From NCBI GenBank assembly GCA_951812925.1, contig OX638370.1:37141948-37205947 (forward strand): a stretch of 64,000 nt of DNA, read 5' to 3'. The stretch is from Calliopum simillimum (taxonomy: Eukaryota; Arthropoda; Insecta; Diptera; Lauxaniidae). The notes under the pieces were generated by a model that did not search any database, was not told where the DNA came from, and saw only the letters and a list, made by a program, of their open reading frames with translations. Of this stretch, positions 35,701 to 46,900 are shown in pieces; position 1 is the stretch's first letter; each line of letters opens with the position of its first letter. Position numbers and translations under genes: made by a program.

Positions 35701-36414
35701 TGTTTTGGATCGTTATCCTATCTGGAACTTCCAGTTAAGTGGCATCGCTTCATCGGCATTAGGCAGCATCACTTCTTTCAGTATGTCAAAGTATATGAAG
35801 CGATCCATGATTTCTTCAGTTATGAATAGGCCCAATCCCTTGCCCAGAAAACCAACTCCCTAAATTTTGGCCAATACTGTACATACCAAATTTCATCAAA
35901 ATATCTAGCTTATAAATCTTACCAAAATTTCATCATAAATGGTAAATGACTTTTCCTATGGAGCATCACAATTATTGACTTAAAAAAGTTAATTGACTAA
36001 ATTGCAATAACTTGAAATTTAAAGATCACTCCGTAGTGTAAAAAAACAGGGATCAAAAATTTAAGTTTTTGGTGTGGTTTTTTTTTCATATTAATTTTGG
36101 GATATCAAACCTTTTACTCAAGTTTTCGCTTTATTTCATTATTTCACTTTCTGCTTCACTTCTGACTACTTCCACGTCTTGTTTTACACCCTCTTTTTCA
36201 TTCATCTATGCCTTGTACTCGCAGTTAACAATGCAAACGAAAATTAGAAAAGAAAAAAGTAAAACCGCACCATTTTGAGCCACCAATCTGTACTTTAATA
36301 TTCGCCCAAAATTTCCTAACTCTCTAAGGCTTTTCTCAGCATAACTGACTTACCATTTTCATCTTGGAAGAAAACGTTGAGTTCACCTGCCACAACCGCT
36401 GTGGAATGTGCCAT
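26729..36414 (-). CDS. Dp: Dp, E2F dimerisation partner transcription factor
   Basis: DP proteins pair with E2F in the nucleus to bind cell-cycle promoters. Ten coding exons join in frame: 36354-36414, 31622-31734, 31463-31523, 31257-31390, 29463-29533, 29094-29394, 28512-28747, 28364-28446, 28218-28301 and 26729-26892, giving 435 aa, near the Drosophila length I recall. The start is [22 protein letters not shown] tract lies in exon 4. The winged-helix DNA-binding domain spans about residues 163-243 ([28 protein letters not shown] at 213-223, IRWIGLP). The coiled-coil and marked-box dimerisation region follows ([20 protein letters not shown], then [19 protein letters not shown]). The tail is acidic ([11 protein letters not shown]) and ends ENSDID. 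Intron 1 is 4.6 kb and full of transposon remnants. See the in-frame extension after the stop. Confidence 0.95.
26893..28217 (-). other. Dp intron 9, with GGGCGTGG-type repeats
   Basis: The intron is non-coding. Between 27155 and 27530 three degraded units carry aggggcgtggcaccgcccac-type cores (about 27161, 27308 and 27488). Each is followed by sequence near gattttataaaaatcgattcagcggctt or its relative. They belong to the family of the array at 11880-12290. Confidence 0.5.
29986..30094. mobile_element. Hairpin MITE, copy 2 (109 bases), Dp intron 4
   Basis: It has the same TGGGGGTTATCGTGAATCAA ends and the same length as copy 1 at 25828, with a few changes in the loop. It lies between Dp exons 4 and 5. 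Confidence 0.8.
30103..30183. mobile_element. Hairpin MITE, copy 3, right arm deleted
   Basis: It starts eight bases after copy 2 with the same left arm and loop, but the right arm is reduced to about six bases (ccccct). Copies 2 and 3 are therefore in tandem, and copy 3 can no longer fold into the full hairpin. Confidence 0.7.
30376..31075 (-). mobile_element. Decayed Tc1/mariner-superfamily element
   Basis: The ends GGTGTCCCATAATTCACACA (30376) and a mirrored segment ending GGGACACC (31075) are imperfect TIRs of about 30 bases. On the minus strand a transposase relic reads [16 protein letters not shown], then YANKPT. This is the 'DLTPLDFFLWG' block around the third acidic residue. Stops and shifts break it. 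It is interrupted by a LINE tail at 30573-30732. Confidence 0.65.
30573..30732 (+). mobile_element. 5'-truncated RTE-like LINE with target duplication
   Basis: AAATCTCCTC occurs immediately before (30563-30572) and after (30733-30742). The 160-base insert encodes [19 protein letters not shown] (same family as 19595-19890), reaches its stop, and ends in a short ACAT-type tandem tail (atacatacatacatac). Such a tandem tail is typical of RTE 3' ends. This is a clear retrotransposition event into the older Tc1/mariner-like element. Confidence 0.85.
32190..32655 (+). pseudogene. Tc1-like transposase C-terminal relic, Dp intron 1
   Basis: Frames contain [20 protein letters not shown], then [20 protein letters not shown] and [19 protein letters not shown]. 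These are the second and third catalytic regions of a Tc1 DD34E transposase. The second Asp position reads Asn, and several stops interrupt the frame. The N-terminal half and the TIRs are not visible. Confidence 0.75.
32656..34289 (-). other. Dp intron 1, unassigned part
   Basis: A+T-rich with T runs near 33480-33530. There is no coding sequence or element boundary I can support. Confidence 0.4.
34290..34480 (+). pseudogene. Possible hAT transposase dimerisation-domain relic
   Basis: The plus strand reads [20 protein letters not shown], a stop, then a frame with [13 protein letters not shown]. This is reminiscent of the hAT C-terminal 'A-x-x-E-R-x-F-S' block. The surrounding sequence has tcccgcatt motifs repeated in both orientations (34109-34205 and 34601-34612), which may be its ends. 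The evidence is weak. Confidence 0.3.
35197..35879 (-). mobile_element. Internally deleted Tc1-like element, Dp intron 1
   Basis: CAGTATCGGCCAAAACTAAA at 35197 and an imperfect mirror ending in ccaatactg at 35879 are TIRs, with TA outside both ends. The minus strand encodes a broken Tc1 transposase: [20 protein letters not shown], then [20 protein letters not shown] and an NLWAIV block. The 683-base length against the usual 1.6 kb indicates loss of the N-terminal half. Confidence 0.75.
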
Positions 36415-38085
36415 CTTTGCTTGCAACAGGGATTTTGAATAATTTTCGTAATATCAATACGCCTACGCAGCTCTAGTTTCTACTCCACAAGGAAACTGCT
36501 ATGCCGGAAAATTCCCGAAATTGCGTTTCTCGCCCTCTTTTTTAACGCAGTTGTGGGTCGCGCGCCCGAATATTATTTCACACCAACAACAAAGTTAATG
36601 CGCTTCAACTTAACCTGTCCCGAGGTGTTGCAATTAAGGTTTGATTTTACCTTCGAGTTCTGGCGTAAATTTTGTAAATTTATGAAAATATTTCAGTATT
36701 CTTAAGGAATCTTCCCTTTTTACAAAACTTCGACCACACAGAGCCGCTTTTCTTTTTTTCCTACAAATTTTCCTTTTCGGTCTTTTTTGTCTGTGTGGTG
36801 TTTTTTCTGCCTTCTCGCGTATTGAAAATTGTGAATTAAAGTCAAAATGGCGAGAGGAATTTCCAATTCCAGCGTTTTTTTCCACCAAAATATTCAATTT
36901 TTCACTTGCAATTTTCGTACACTTGCGCTTCACTGATTTTCATCAAATTTGTACCAAAAAATCCAGAAAAATTCAAACTTTCAGAAAATGTTCAATTTAT
37001 TCACATCACTTGATGTTAAATTAGTAAAATTTTTGCATAAAATTTTCATAGAATTTGTCAAATGCGAAACTCGATTTGTGGACCGATGAATACAAAAGAG
37101 CGAGCGAGTGAGCGACAGCGAACCAAAGCCAGCTGATTTGATGTTGAGCGCCAAACGACAACGAAAACACGCATCCAACTAGAGGAAAGTGTTGTTAACA
37201 CCACATTAAAAGGGAAATAACATGGGCTTTTCTTGAAGCAACCAATACAATTTACAAGGGAAAACATATTAAATAATTGCGTGGAACACTACGAAATGCG
37301 TTTTGCTGCTTTTGATATTAATATACTTTTTTATTTTAAGTTAAGTTTACGTCTTATTCAGGCAACCAAATTTTATGGAAAAATACCCGTCAGGTTTTTT
37401 GGAAGCGGCATTACTGATTTGAGGTTGACATGAACATTATCCGTATCAGGTATTGACGTACAGGTGGCCAAAGCGACCTCTACTTGTGAAATAGGAAACA
37501 TCTTTTTAAAAATTTAAAACTCAACAAATAACCCTCAAAATTAATAACGTTTTTTTTCTCAAAAAAATTATGCATTTTTTCTGCCCTCTTTCTGAATGAC
37601 GCATTTTTTCCGTTCGTTTCTAAAAGAAAATTCTGAGCTGTAAAACAAATCGTGTTCGTTTCTAAAAAATGCTGCATTCAAAAAACAAAAAATATAAAAT
37701 TTTTTGACCCGTCCAATTCGAAGATGCAAAGAATTCTGCATTCAACTGCTGCCAACTGTAGGGAAAAAAAGATATTTTAATTGGCTTTTAAATGCAATAT
37801 ATGTAAATAACTTTAAAATTGGGAAAAGAAACTCTACGTTTCAATATCTGTTGTTGAAGATTTAAAATTTCTTGTGAATTTTAAAAAGAAAGTCTCTCGA
37901 AAGTAAACAGCAGTGTAGCCAACATCTCATCATTGAGAAAAATTTTGCATTTTTTCTGTTCTATTGTAAACAAGAATAATTCAACATTTTTTGACTTCAG
38001 GTCAAAATTTAAAAAATTCTGCATCTTGAGAGGGCAGTATTTTTAATCGAGACCAGAAAACGCTATAAGTCTAAGTGACAGATTG
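36415..38085 (-). promoter_or_regulatory. Dp 5' region and upstream DNA
   Basis: The Dp 5' UTR and promoter should lie just above 36414. I cannot place a start site. Further up, A+T-rich DNA with Phe/Lys-rich shadow frames shows no gene. Confidence 0.35.
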
Positions 38086-38092
38086 CACTAGG

Positions 38093-38212
38093 AAATTTTT
38101 CAAACTAATTCATGTGAGCTTGTAGGCAAGCGGAGGAAAACGATTCCATCCGTAAGTGACAATTCTCTCCGCTAGCCTACAAACTCAACGAATTTCTTGG
38201 AAAAATTTCCCA
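38093..38212. repeat. Imperfect hairpin of about 120 bases
   Basis: aggaaatttttcaaactaat, then tgtaggcaagcggag, is mirrored by ctccgctagcctacaaactc and cttggaaaaatttccca. Arms of about 45 bases with several mismatches enclose a 30-base loop. This is either a small MITE or a structured transcript precursor; the sequence does not decide. Confidence 0.5.
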
Positions 38213-38259
38213 GGCCACTGTGCTGGCTTACCCGGAAACCCGATCAAGAAAATTATGTC

Positions 38260-39066
38260 AAAAATATATCGAAAGGATATCCAAAATTTGTCAGTGACAT
38301 ACTTAATTTTGATAAAAAAAAGGATATCACAGTGATATACGGAATGTAACGCGTATATCACAAGATATCAATATGATATCAAAATGATATACGAAAATTG
38401 TATATCATTTTGATATCGATTTCTAATACAAAATTGACATAACCAATTTTGAGTCCGCTAGCGAAAGCGACGCAGATAATGGCGAAATTTTGCAATATTG
38501 TAGTTGATCGTCGGCAACAAGTTTTTTGAAATAGCCCGCATGCAGCAAATGGATGAAGTGTCTGTTTTCTTTTTTGCACTCAATTATATTTTTGTGATTT
38601 TTCACTAATTTCTTGAGAAAGTGTAAAATAGTCGTTTTTACAATTTTTTACATATTATTTCACTGACCAATTCAACCTATAATAACAATTAGAAAATTCA
38701 CTTCTTCATCACACAGGCTGCATGCTGCAAATGAATGGAGTGTCGGTTTTTTTGCACTCAATTATATTTGTGTTCTTTTTACTAATTTCATGAGAAAATT
38801 CAATTCTTCATCATTAAAATTGGATGCTCGTTCGTCTCCTTTCCATAAAATCCACAAACGAAAACGTCAAATTTGGCATATTTTTGAATGATATCAAAAA
38901 TATATCAAAATGATATACAAAAATTGTATATCAGCAGCTGATACATTTTTGATATCCATTCCTGACACAAAATTGACATGCTTTTCAATGATATCAAAAA
39001 TATATCAAAATGATATACAATAATTGTATACTGATACATTTTGATATCTTTTTGATATACATTTCA
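38260..39066. repeat. gatatc-rich palindromic repeats and a 90-base direct repeat
   Basis: Clusters of atatcaaaatgatatac-like units lie at 38335-38420, 38885-38950 and 38988-39062. Between them, a block with caaatggatgaagtgtctg and then tttgcactcaattatatttt is repeated (38535-38620 and 38727-38800). The cluster ends about 16 bases before the gag start of the decayed Ty3/gypsy element and occupies the place where its 5' LTR and leader should be. Confidence 0.5.
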
Positions 39067-39081
39067 GATCGTGGAAAAATT

Positions 39082-40683
39082 ATGCCAAATAGTGAGGTTT
39101 GTAAATTAGAAGAAAAATTAAAAATATTGCAGTTGCGTCGCGAAATGCTTGAGATTCAGAATCAGATTCAACTGATGGAAAGTGGTATTACTTCCTCACC
39201 TGGCGCTCGACGTATTAATTTTGAAGAGTTAGATGTTGCAATTCCAAAATTTTGTGGAAGCAACTATTATGATATATGCAAATGGTTTAATCGGTTTGAA
39301 GATTATGCTAAAGTGTGTGGATACAATGACAGAGAAAACTGTTTGGCTGTACGCCGTCGCTTGGATGGAATTGCCAAAGAATATGTTGTGAATTTAGGGT
39401 TTACTAATTATGAATCCTTAAAGATAAATCTTATAAAAACTTTCAAGCGTACAGTAACACGCCAAGAAGTTTACAAACAATTATGCACTCGAATTTTGAA
39501 ACCAAATGAGTCATGCTTGAGTTATGTTATTGCTATGCAATCAATTGCTAATCAAACTGATATTGAGGAACAGGAACTGGTAGATATGATCATTGATGGA
39601 ATACCTGATAGTAGCAATGATATTGCTCTTCTTTATGGCGCTTCTAGTGTTGATGATTTAATTCATCGTGTGAGAGTCGTTATGAGCAGCGTCGTGCATC
39701 ACAATACATGTCTAAAATTCATTCTAGTAAAATGAATATAAAATCAAAAGCTGCAGCTCAAAATGATAATTCTCATGCTGACGTTTCTAAAATAGATATG
39801 AAAATTCGTTTTTTCAATTGCTCCAAGTTTGGGCATTACAAGAGTGATTGCCAAAAGCCAATACGTCCTGCAGGTTCTTGTTTCAACTGTCACCAGATGG
39901 GCCATTTTCACCAGGATTGTCCCAGATTGGAACGCAATCGTTAATCCAGCAAAGGTTCCCGCTGCTATTATTGATGATGAAGACGATTTTGTGCATTATA
40001 ATGAAATGGTAAGTGTGGTTTTTTATGTCACTAATCAAGATAGATGCATTGACTCAGTAAATATTATTTCTCTTATGGATTCGGGCAGCCCAATTAGTCT
40101 TATACAACGTTCAAAAGTTCCAGATGTTGTCATGAATTCCAATACATTATTTCCAACACAATTTTATGGTTTAAATAATAAAAAAATATATACCTTTGGT
40201 ATCATACTATGTAGTATAAAGTTGCTTAATAAAACAAAAATAATTAAATTAATTGTAACACCGGATGAAACAATGAAAGTGCCATTAATTCTTGGAAGAG
40301 ATAGTATGAATAAGTTTAATATTAAATTAATTAAATTTAAGAGACATTTGTCATTGAATAAAAAGAAAATAAATGAATTCAGAAAAATTGAAACGATGAG
40401 TATTAATGCATCTGATTTGATTGGTGAGAATATTATCGATAGTGCCAGCAGTGGTGGGGACTCCTTAGTGCCAAACTTAGAATATAAAAAACAGTTAGAG
40501 ATTAACGAAAGTAAAAGTTCAGAGAACCATATCGATGAAATTTTTGCGGAGCTTTGTGCTATCGATGTTGATGTGTGTCAATGTAATATTAATTTGTGCC
40601 CAGATATTTCTAATAAACAAGCTGATAAGTTGAAGATGATTATAGCCAATTATTATTTACAACCAGTAGAGGTTGAATTGAAG
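39082..40683 (+). pseudogene. Gag and protease of the decayed element
   Basis: It begins MPNSEVCKLEEKLKILQLRR (coiled-coil) and continues with a Retrotrans_gag core (FCGSNYYDICKWFNRFEDYA). Near 39678 the frame shifts. Two CCHC knuckles follow in the next frame (CSKFGHYKSDC and CFNCHQMGHFHQDC, 39816-39925). Protease then reads in the original frame, with LMDSGSPISLI at about 40072. That the frame returns to the starting one suggests a single gag-pol frame with two indels, though a programmed shift is also possible. The sequence is cut at the CCTT target of the inserted element. Confidence 0.75.
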
Positions 40684-40687
40684 CCTT
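40684..40687. repeat. Target site duplication CCTT, left
   Basis: CCTT directly precedes the left LTR and recurs directly after the right LTR (52710-52713), as expected for a 4-base Ty3/gypsy integrase cut. Confidence 0.9.
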
Positions 40688-43293
40688 TGTTATAAGCCCC
40701 TTAGCTAACGAATCTAACGCGGCCCGCCACGGCCAGCTTGCGGCTTTCCAGAGTAGGTTCCCAACCCACCGCGTTAGACCGAGGGGTTAACAATAAATAC
40801 CACTTCTGGTTCCCACCAAAAGTGTATTTGAAAACTCAAAAAAAAAAACGTCGAACTCAAAAATAATCTATCTCCAAAAAAACTGCGATATTAAACCAAA
40901 AAAAAAACCTGACTCTCATAAAGGAACATTATTGAAACCGCCACCATAAACAAGGGGAGTTGATTTTGTTTCCCCGCACACCCACCCTACCTGTGCCGTC
41001 AATACCATGTACCTCAACGACACCCACAAACAATCTTCATTCACCAATATACCAATTCACTCACCCATCACCGGACATTATCCCACCCTCTCTCCAAAAG
41101 ATTTACCATGACATCTTTATCTTCATTTTTGATTCAATACATTTATTCGAACCCTTAACATACTTACAAAATTTTAGCCTAGACCAGACTTTAAAAAAAA
41201 ACAAAACCAACCAATTAGGCTGCTTATAAAATCAAAATGAAATATGTATGCGTATAATAAAAAAAAACATGCAAATAAATATATAAAAACAATATGCATA
41301 AAAATTATAAATATTAAATTTGATATAAAAAAAAACAGTATTTTAAACCATGCTAAAACGAATGTTTTATCTATCGCTAATCTCTTTCGGTAACCAAACC
41401 ATAAATCAAAAAAAAACTACCCCTAAATTCCTAAATGAGCTCGCTTAGAAACTTGCTATTACGAATAAATATTTTTTTTAAACCTCCCCTTTTTTTTATT
41501 TGTCAGCAATAGATAAAAATCCTTACAAAAATTATAAATAAAAAAAAAAACATGCTAAAACAAAATTAAATAAAAAACTTATAAGCTACAAATTTATAAA
41601 TTAAAATACTTTTTCCCCACTGTCCCACGAACGACCCAATTTCTCTCCTCTTTACTTTCACCTCTTTTTACAGACGTCTACTCTCCGGATAAAATATTCC
41701 TGCAGATCGCAGACTTTTTACTTCCACTCTTTTAATATGTGGATCGCCTTCTTTTTGTGGAATCTACCTCTGGTTGTGATCCGAAATTATAATTTTGCGC
41801 ACTGTTGTACCGATATCTTTGGGCCAACTTACTATTCACCATCGGATTTTCTTCTCCTACCAAATTCAATTCTATGTTCTGCTTTATTTTCTTTAAAACT
41901 TAAAATACTTTAAAAATAAAGAAAAATTGTGGCTGACTTATCTTCTTTTAAACGCAGTGCTCGCTAGTGCCATCCATGGTCCTCATTTCCTGCATCAGCC
42001 ACACTATGCAAAAAAAAACACTTGATGTAAAAAACTTCTAGCACTTTCGCCTAAGCCATCAATATGTAAAAAGGGAAACTAACACACTTACATTTTCTTT
42101 AAATCACTCTGGACAACTTTCATCAAAAAGAACCGAAGGTGAAACCGTCTGCGATGATTTTATCCTTAATATCCTACGATTACGTTATATTAAAAATGAA
42201 GAAAAAGCTAAAATTAACTCGAATTCACAAAAAAAACACTTTAAGTTTTGCTTACTCCAAATTTCCCTGCTAAATCTTCCTCAAAACTGGAACTACCTCT
42301 TGGTTGGAACACGGGCACTTATTTTTCCAAAATGATTTTGTTGGGCTAATCTTTATTAGCTAACTTAGCACTGTCTTTTAAACTTTTAAAACTAACTTTC
42401 ACTTTTTAGAGCGCTTAAAAACCGGCACAACTTAATTTGGACATGAGGACTGTACAACTAAATTTTTGCGCTAAAACAATTAGTTGCTAAGCCTGTATAT
42501 TTTCAAATTTTCTATTACATAAGGAAAACAGTTTTTGACCTGCCCTTATATATACGTACTAACATAAATCACGAAGACCTAACATTTTAACCTTTTCCCC
42601 TACTTAACACTAATACAGTATACTATTGTAATTTATAAATGACTCACACTAAACTTTTCTTGCATCTAAACAAAATCCCCTAAACGAGCCAACAATCCGT
42701 GTACATGCTATGTTGCAAAAAAACTTGTTACCCTATTTCTAGAAAACATCATGCACCATAAAACATTTGGTTCTTGTCCCGGCTGTGGAACTAAATTTCC
42801 CCACGTACCGATTGAATCGGTCTGACTCCGACTTTTGACATTTGTACTTGATGGCTGACACGAGCACGCACAAAATTTTTGCGTACAAATTAAAACTAAA
42901 AAAAAACTATTAATAAAAGGACAAGTTCCTATTCAACTACCAATTCCTGAACAATAAAACCAAGGAAACATTATAAACATAAGGATACATAAGAAAACAA
43001 ACAAAACTAACCAAAAAACGTGAAGTAAAAAAAAACACATGTACGGCAGTAGCGCTCCGTCCCGAAAAACTAATAATTTCTGGGCCAAAGGGAAAAATAG
43101 TAATTAACCTCCAAAAAAAACAAAATAAAAGTCATTTAAATCCTTTCACAAAAAGGGTTCTCCCGGAAACAAACAAAAAATGCCAAAAAAAATTGGTTAA
43201 AAAAAATAATGCAAGTGTGGCAGCCGAGCACTCTGCCAACCCCCCATTCGGAAACACAGCCACATTCCATATCAGGCTCATTCATCTGCAACA
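40688..43293 (-). repeat. 3' LTR (2606 bases) of the intact element
   Basis: On the plus strand it begins TGTTATAAGCCCCTTAGCTA and ends TCATCTGCAACA. It matches 50104-52709 at a constant offset of 9416. Differences seen: T at 41109 against C at 50525, and G at 41963 against A at 51379. Open frames of about 90 codons inside are identical in both copies but show no domain. Confidence 0.92.
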
Positions 43294-43924
43294 AAACACT
43301 GCACTAACCAGAATTTCCAATGGGTAACCCGCAGTTAGAGTAGTGTGCAAAAAACTGATATGTACTGGTTTTACGCGAGGAAAGGAATTACCATCTTTAC
43401 GTTTGGAAGCGCCCCAACGTAGGCCACCGCCCACACCCTGAGATGACGAATCTCATGCTGACAGTTGAGTTAGCCGGGCAACAAGTTCTGATTTTCTGTA
43501 GCTTCATTGCATCATTCATATTTATATTTTTCTTCCAGATTCTCATTGATGATACTATCTCTGCTTGCTGCTATTTCGCCTGCAACTTCAACAAGAGCTA
43601 TGACGGGAAGTATACATTTTGATTAATCCATCGAATCCGATACTTTGTTTCAGTTTTTTTTTTTCTTTGCTTATTTTCAGGTACTTTAATCACAGGATCA
43701 CAGAATATATTGCATGCATGTTTCTATTCGATTGCAGAAGACTTAACTACACATAAATACGACACTTATCTTAATTCAACGGTGGTAAATATTGCACATA
43801 ATTTCGATCGTAATTTTTTTCAATAATCAGATCCTTAAATCTAATATTGCACAGTGTAGTCATTTGTTATTAATGGTATTGCACATCATATAATATTGCT
43901 TCTGATCCATCAAATATCAATTAC
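43294..43924 (-). other. Untranslated stretch between pol and 3' LTR
   Basis: 631 bases without an env-like frame. The bases directly before the 3' LTR on the element strand (GTTAGTGCAGTGTTT) are not purine-rich, so no ordinary polypurine tract is visible at this boundary. Confidence 0.6.
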
Positions 43925-46900
43925 CTATTGCTTCATATCTTTTGCGTGAAATACTCCTAACGCTTTCCCTGCGAGCGTTTCCAGCTCATACATATTGTTC
44001 CCAATTGGCCTTACAACTCTACACTTGGAGAATTTTTTGCAAAACTTGGCATTTATATTTTTCGGAAAGTTGCTTAGTGTAAAGTTTCGTTTAAAAATTT
44101 CTTGGCCAGGTAAAAATTGAATGTCGCGGCTACGTTTATTGTAATATTTGGCACTCCTTTCATATGCTTTGTGAATGTTCTGCTTAACTTTGTCCCGGAT
44201 AAGTTGTATTTTGTCGGTATTATTTAAAATTATTAACTCTTGATCATCCAACGAATTTAACTTTCTTGCCAGTTGGTAGTCTGCACCACTGCTAAACATT
44301 TGATGACCAAATAAGGCAAAAAATGGAGTAACTCCTGTCGCTGTATGCACCGAGCTGCGCAATGCACACTCAATCTCTGATAGATAGAGATCCCAATCAC
44401 GGTGATCCTCTTTCATATACGCGCGAATCGCATTCAAAACAGATTGATTAACCCGTTCTGCTGCATTTGATTGCGGGGCATAGTAGGCAGTTTTTATGTG
44501 CTTTATTTTATACAGGTCCACCATCTTACAAAATTCTTTGCCTGTAAACTGCTTCCCATTGTCCGAATGAATGATTTCAGGGACGCCGAATTTATGGAAC
44601 ACTTCTTTAATTAAAAATTGAATTATGTTGGTGGCCGTTGCTTCTCGTATTGCCTTCAGCAACGTAAATTTTGTAAAGTGGTCCACCACTATAAAGATGT
44701 AGGCATTTCCACTTTTCGACCGAGGGTATTTTCCCAGAAAATCAATATAAATTTTCTGAAATGGTCGTTCAGTGGTCACTTCTTTTCCAATTGTTGGTCT
44801 CAGCTCCTTATTCGTTGACTTCGTTTCTTTGCAAATAGAACAGCTTCTTACAAAATTTCGATCATGGATTACCATTCGAGGCCAAAAATAAAACTGGCGG
44901 ATTCTATGCAACGTCTTTGCCATTCCACCATGTGCAGCTGTTTCTGGATTATGTGCCTTTTCGATTATGGTTGATGTGAGGGATTCGGGCACCCATAGCT
45001 TCCATTTTGGTTCATCATCGTCCTGCTCGAATCTGGTTCTTTTAAATAAAACGCCATCTTCAACGCGAAGATCGGGTAATTTATCCTGATTCTCTTCCAC
45101 TGTTTTAATCAACTCAAGGTATCCCGGGGACTCAAACTCGGTGGTCTCCATATCCAACCAAGGAGTTTCTGCTGCGTCGATTTCATCCAATAGACGTGAT
45201 AAAGTATCTGCCACTACGTTATCGGCACCTTTTCTATGCTCTATCTGGAAATCAAAGGACTGAAGCTGCAAAGACCACCTCGCGAGTCGACCCGTCAAAT
45301 CTTTTAGGGACATAAGCCATTTCAGACTTGCATGGTCTGTTATGACCGTGAAAGGCATCATCTCAATATATGGTCTAAATCTTTTCACAGCTAACACGGC
45401 TGCCAGGCACTCCTTTTCTGTAACGCTGTAATTCTTCTGGCAGCTATTTAATTTTTGTGAATAAAAAGCTATAGGCCTTTCGCTATCTTCGCGGTCTTTT
45501 TGATACAATACCGCACCCACGCCAATGTCCGATGCATCGCATTGTACATAGAAGCGCGAGTCAAAATCCGGATGCTTAAGTACAGGCGCTGTAGTTAGAG
45601 CTTTTTTTAAACTGTTGAAGGCCTCGATTGCTTCAGGGGTCATTTTAAATTTTACTCCTTTTTTTAGAGTGTCACTTAGCGGAGCTGACAAGGAGGCAAA
45701 GTTCTTGATAAATCTGCGGTACCAGCCCGCAGTTCCTAAAAAGCTCCTCACTTCTCTCGTCGATTTCGGTATGGATATGCGTTGAATCGCAGATACTTTT
45801 TCTGGATCAGTTTTTAATGTACCACCGCCTACCAAGAATCCTAAATATTTCAACTGCTTGAAACAAAACTTCGATTTCTTGAGGCCTATGGTTAAGTTTG
45901 CTCTCTTTAAGCATTCTGCTACTTCTCTGAGGATAATTAGGTGCGTGTCAAAATCTGGTGCAATAATTAAAAGGTCATCGAGATATATAAATACATTTGA
46001 CTTAAGGCGTTGTGGGATCACTTTGTCCATGAGCCTGCATAGACGCTGCGCCGCGTTGCATAGTCCAAACGGCATCACCGAAAATTGATAAAGCGGCCTG
46101 CCCGGGACCGTGAATGCAGTGTACGCTTTTGACTTTTCATCCAACTCTATTTGCCAAAAGGCGAATTTCAAGTCGACACTACTGATGTAATGTGTATCGT
46201 CTATTCGACTTAAAATCCCCTCAATGTTCTGTAGTGGGTATGCGTCTTTAACGGTCCTATCATTCAATTTTCGCGCATCAAGACACAGGCGATTTTTACC
46301 CGGCTTCCGTACTAAAGTGACCCTATTGCTCCACGGGCTCTCACTCTCCTCGATCACACCCAGTTCAAGCATTTTATCAACCTCGTCGTATACTAACTTT
46401 TGAACTGCAGGAGATATAGGGTAATGTCGCTCTTTGATTGGTGTCGCGCCTTCAATTAGTTGAATGGAGTGAGTCTCTAGCTGCGTTTTTCCTAGCCCAT
46501 GTTCTTCATAAGTTTGAAATTCTTTAATGACTGCATCTAATCTTTCTTGATCCTCAGAACTTAAACTGTGCCGCTCTGGTTCTTCTTTATTTTCTGGCTC
46601 CACAAAGTGATTCATAATTTTATCGAACTCGAGCTCCTCGACTCCGACTACATCTGTTGCAAGAGAAAATTTCCTCCAAAAATCAATTCCAAAATACGAA
46701 TACTGGTCCAAATTTGGACATAAATAAAAATCAACTAGTTTTGTTTCATTTTTATAGGTCACTGGAAGTTTTACTTTTCCAATGACATTATGCTTGTGAC
46801 CTCCTGCTGTCTTGACCGAAGAAAAATATCTTTCCACTTTCATATCTAACTTTTCCACTAGCTCTCTGCATCCCTTTCCAAGTATCGATACCGATGCCCC

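Noticed and set aside
36634..36933. 99-codon lysine-rich frame upstream of Dp
   Set aside because: A+T-driven composition (Lys, Arg, Phe), no domain, and it lies in the Dp 5' flank.
40960..41229. 89-codon open frame, repeated identically at 50376-50645
   Set aside because: It lies inside both LTR copies, on the strand opposite to gag-pol, shows no domain, and its identity simply reflects LTR identity.
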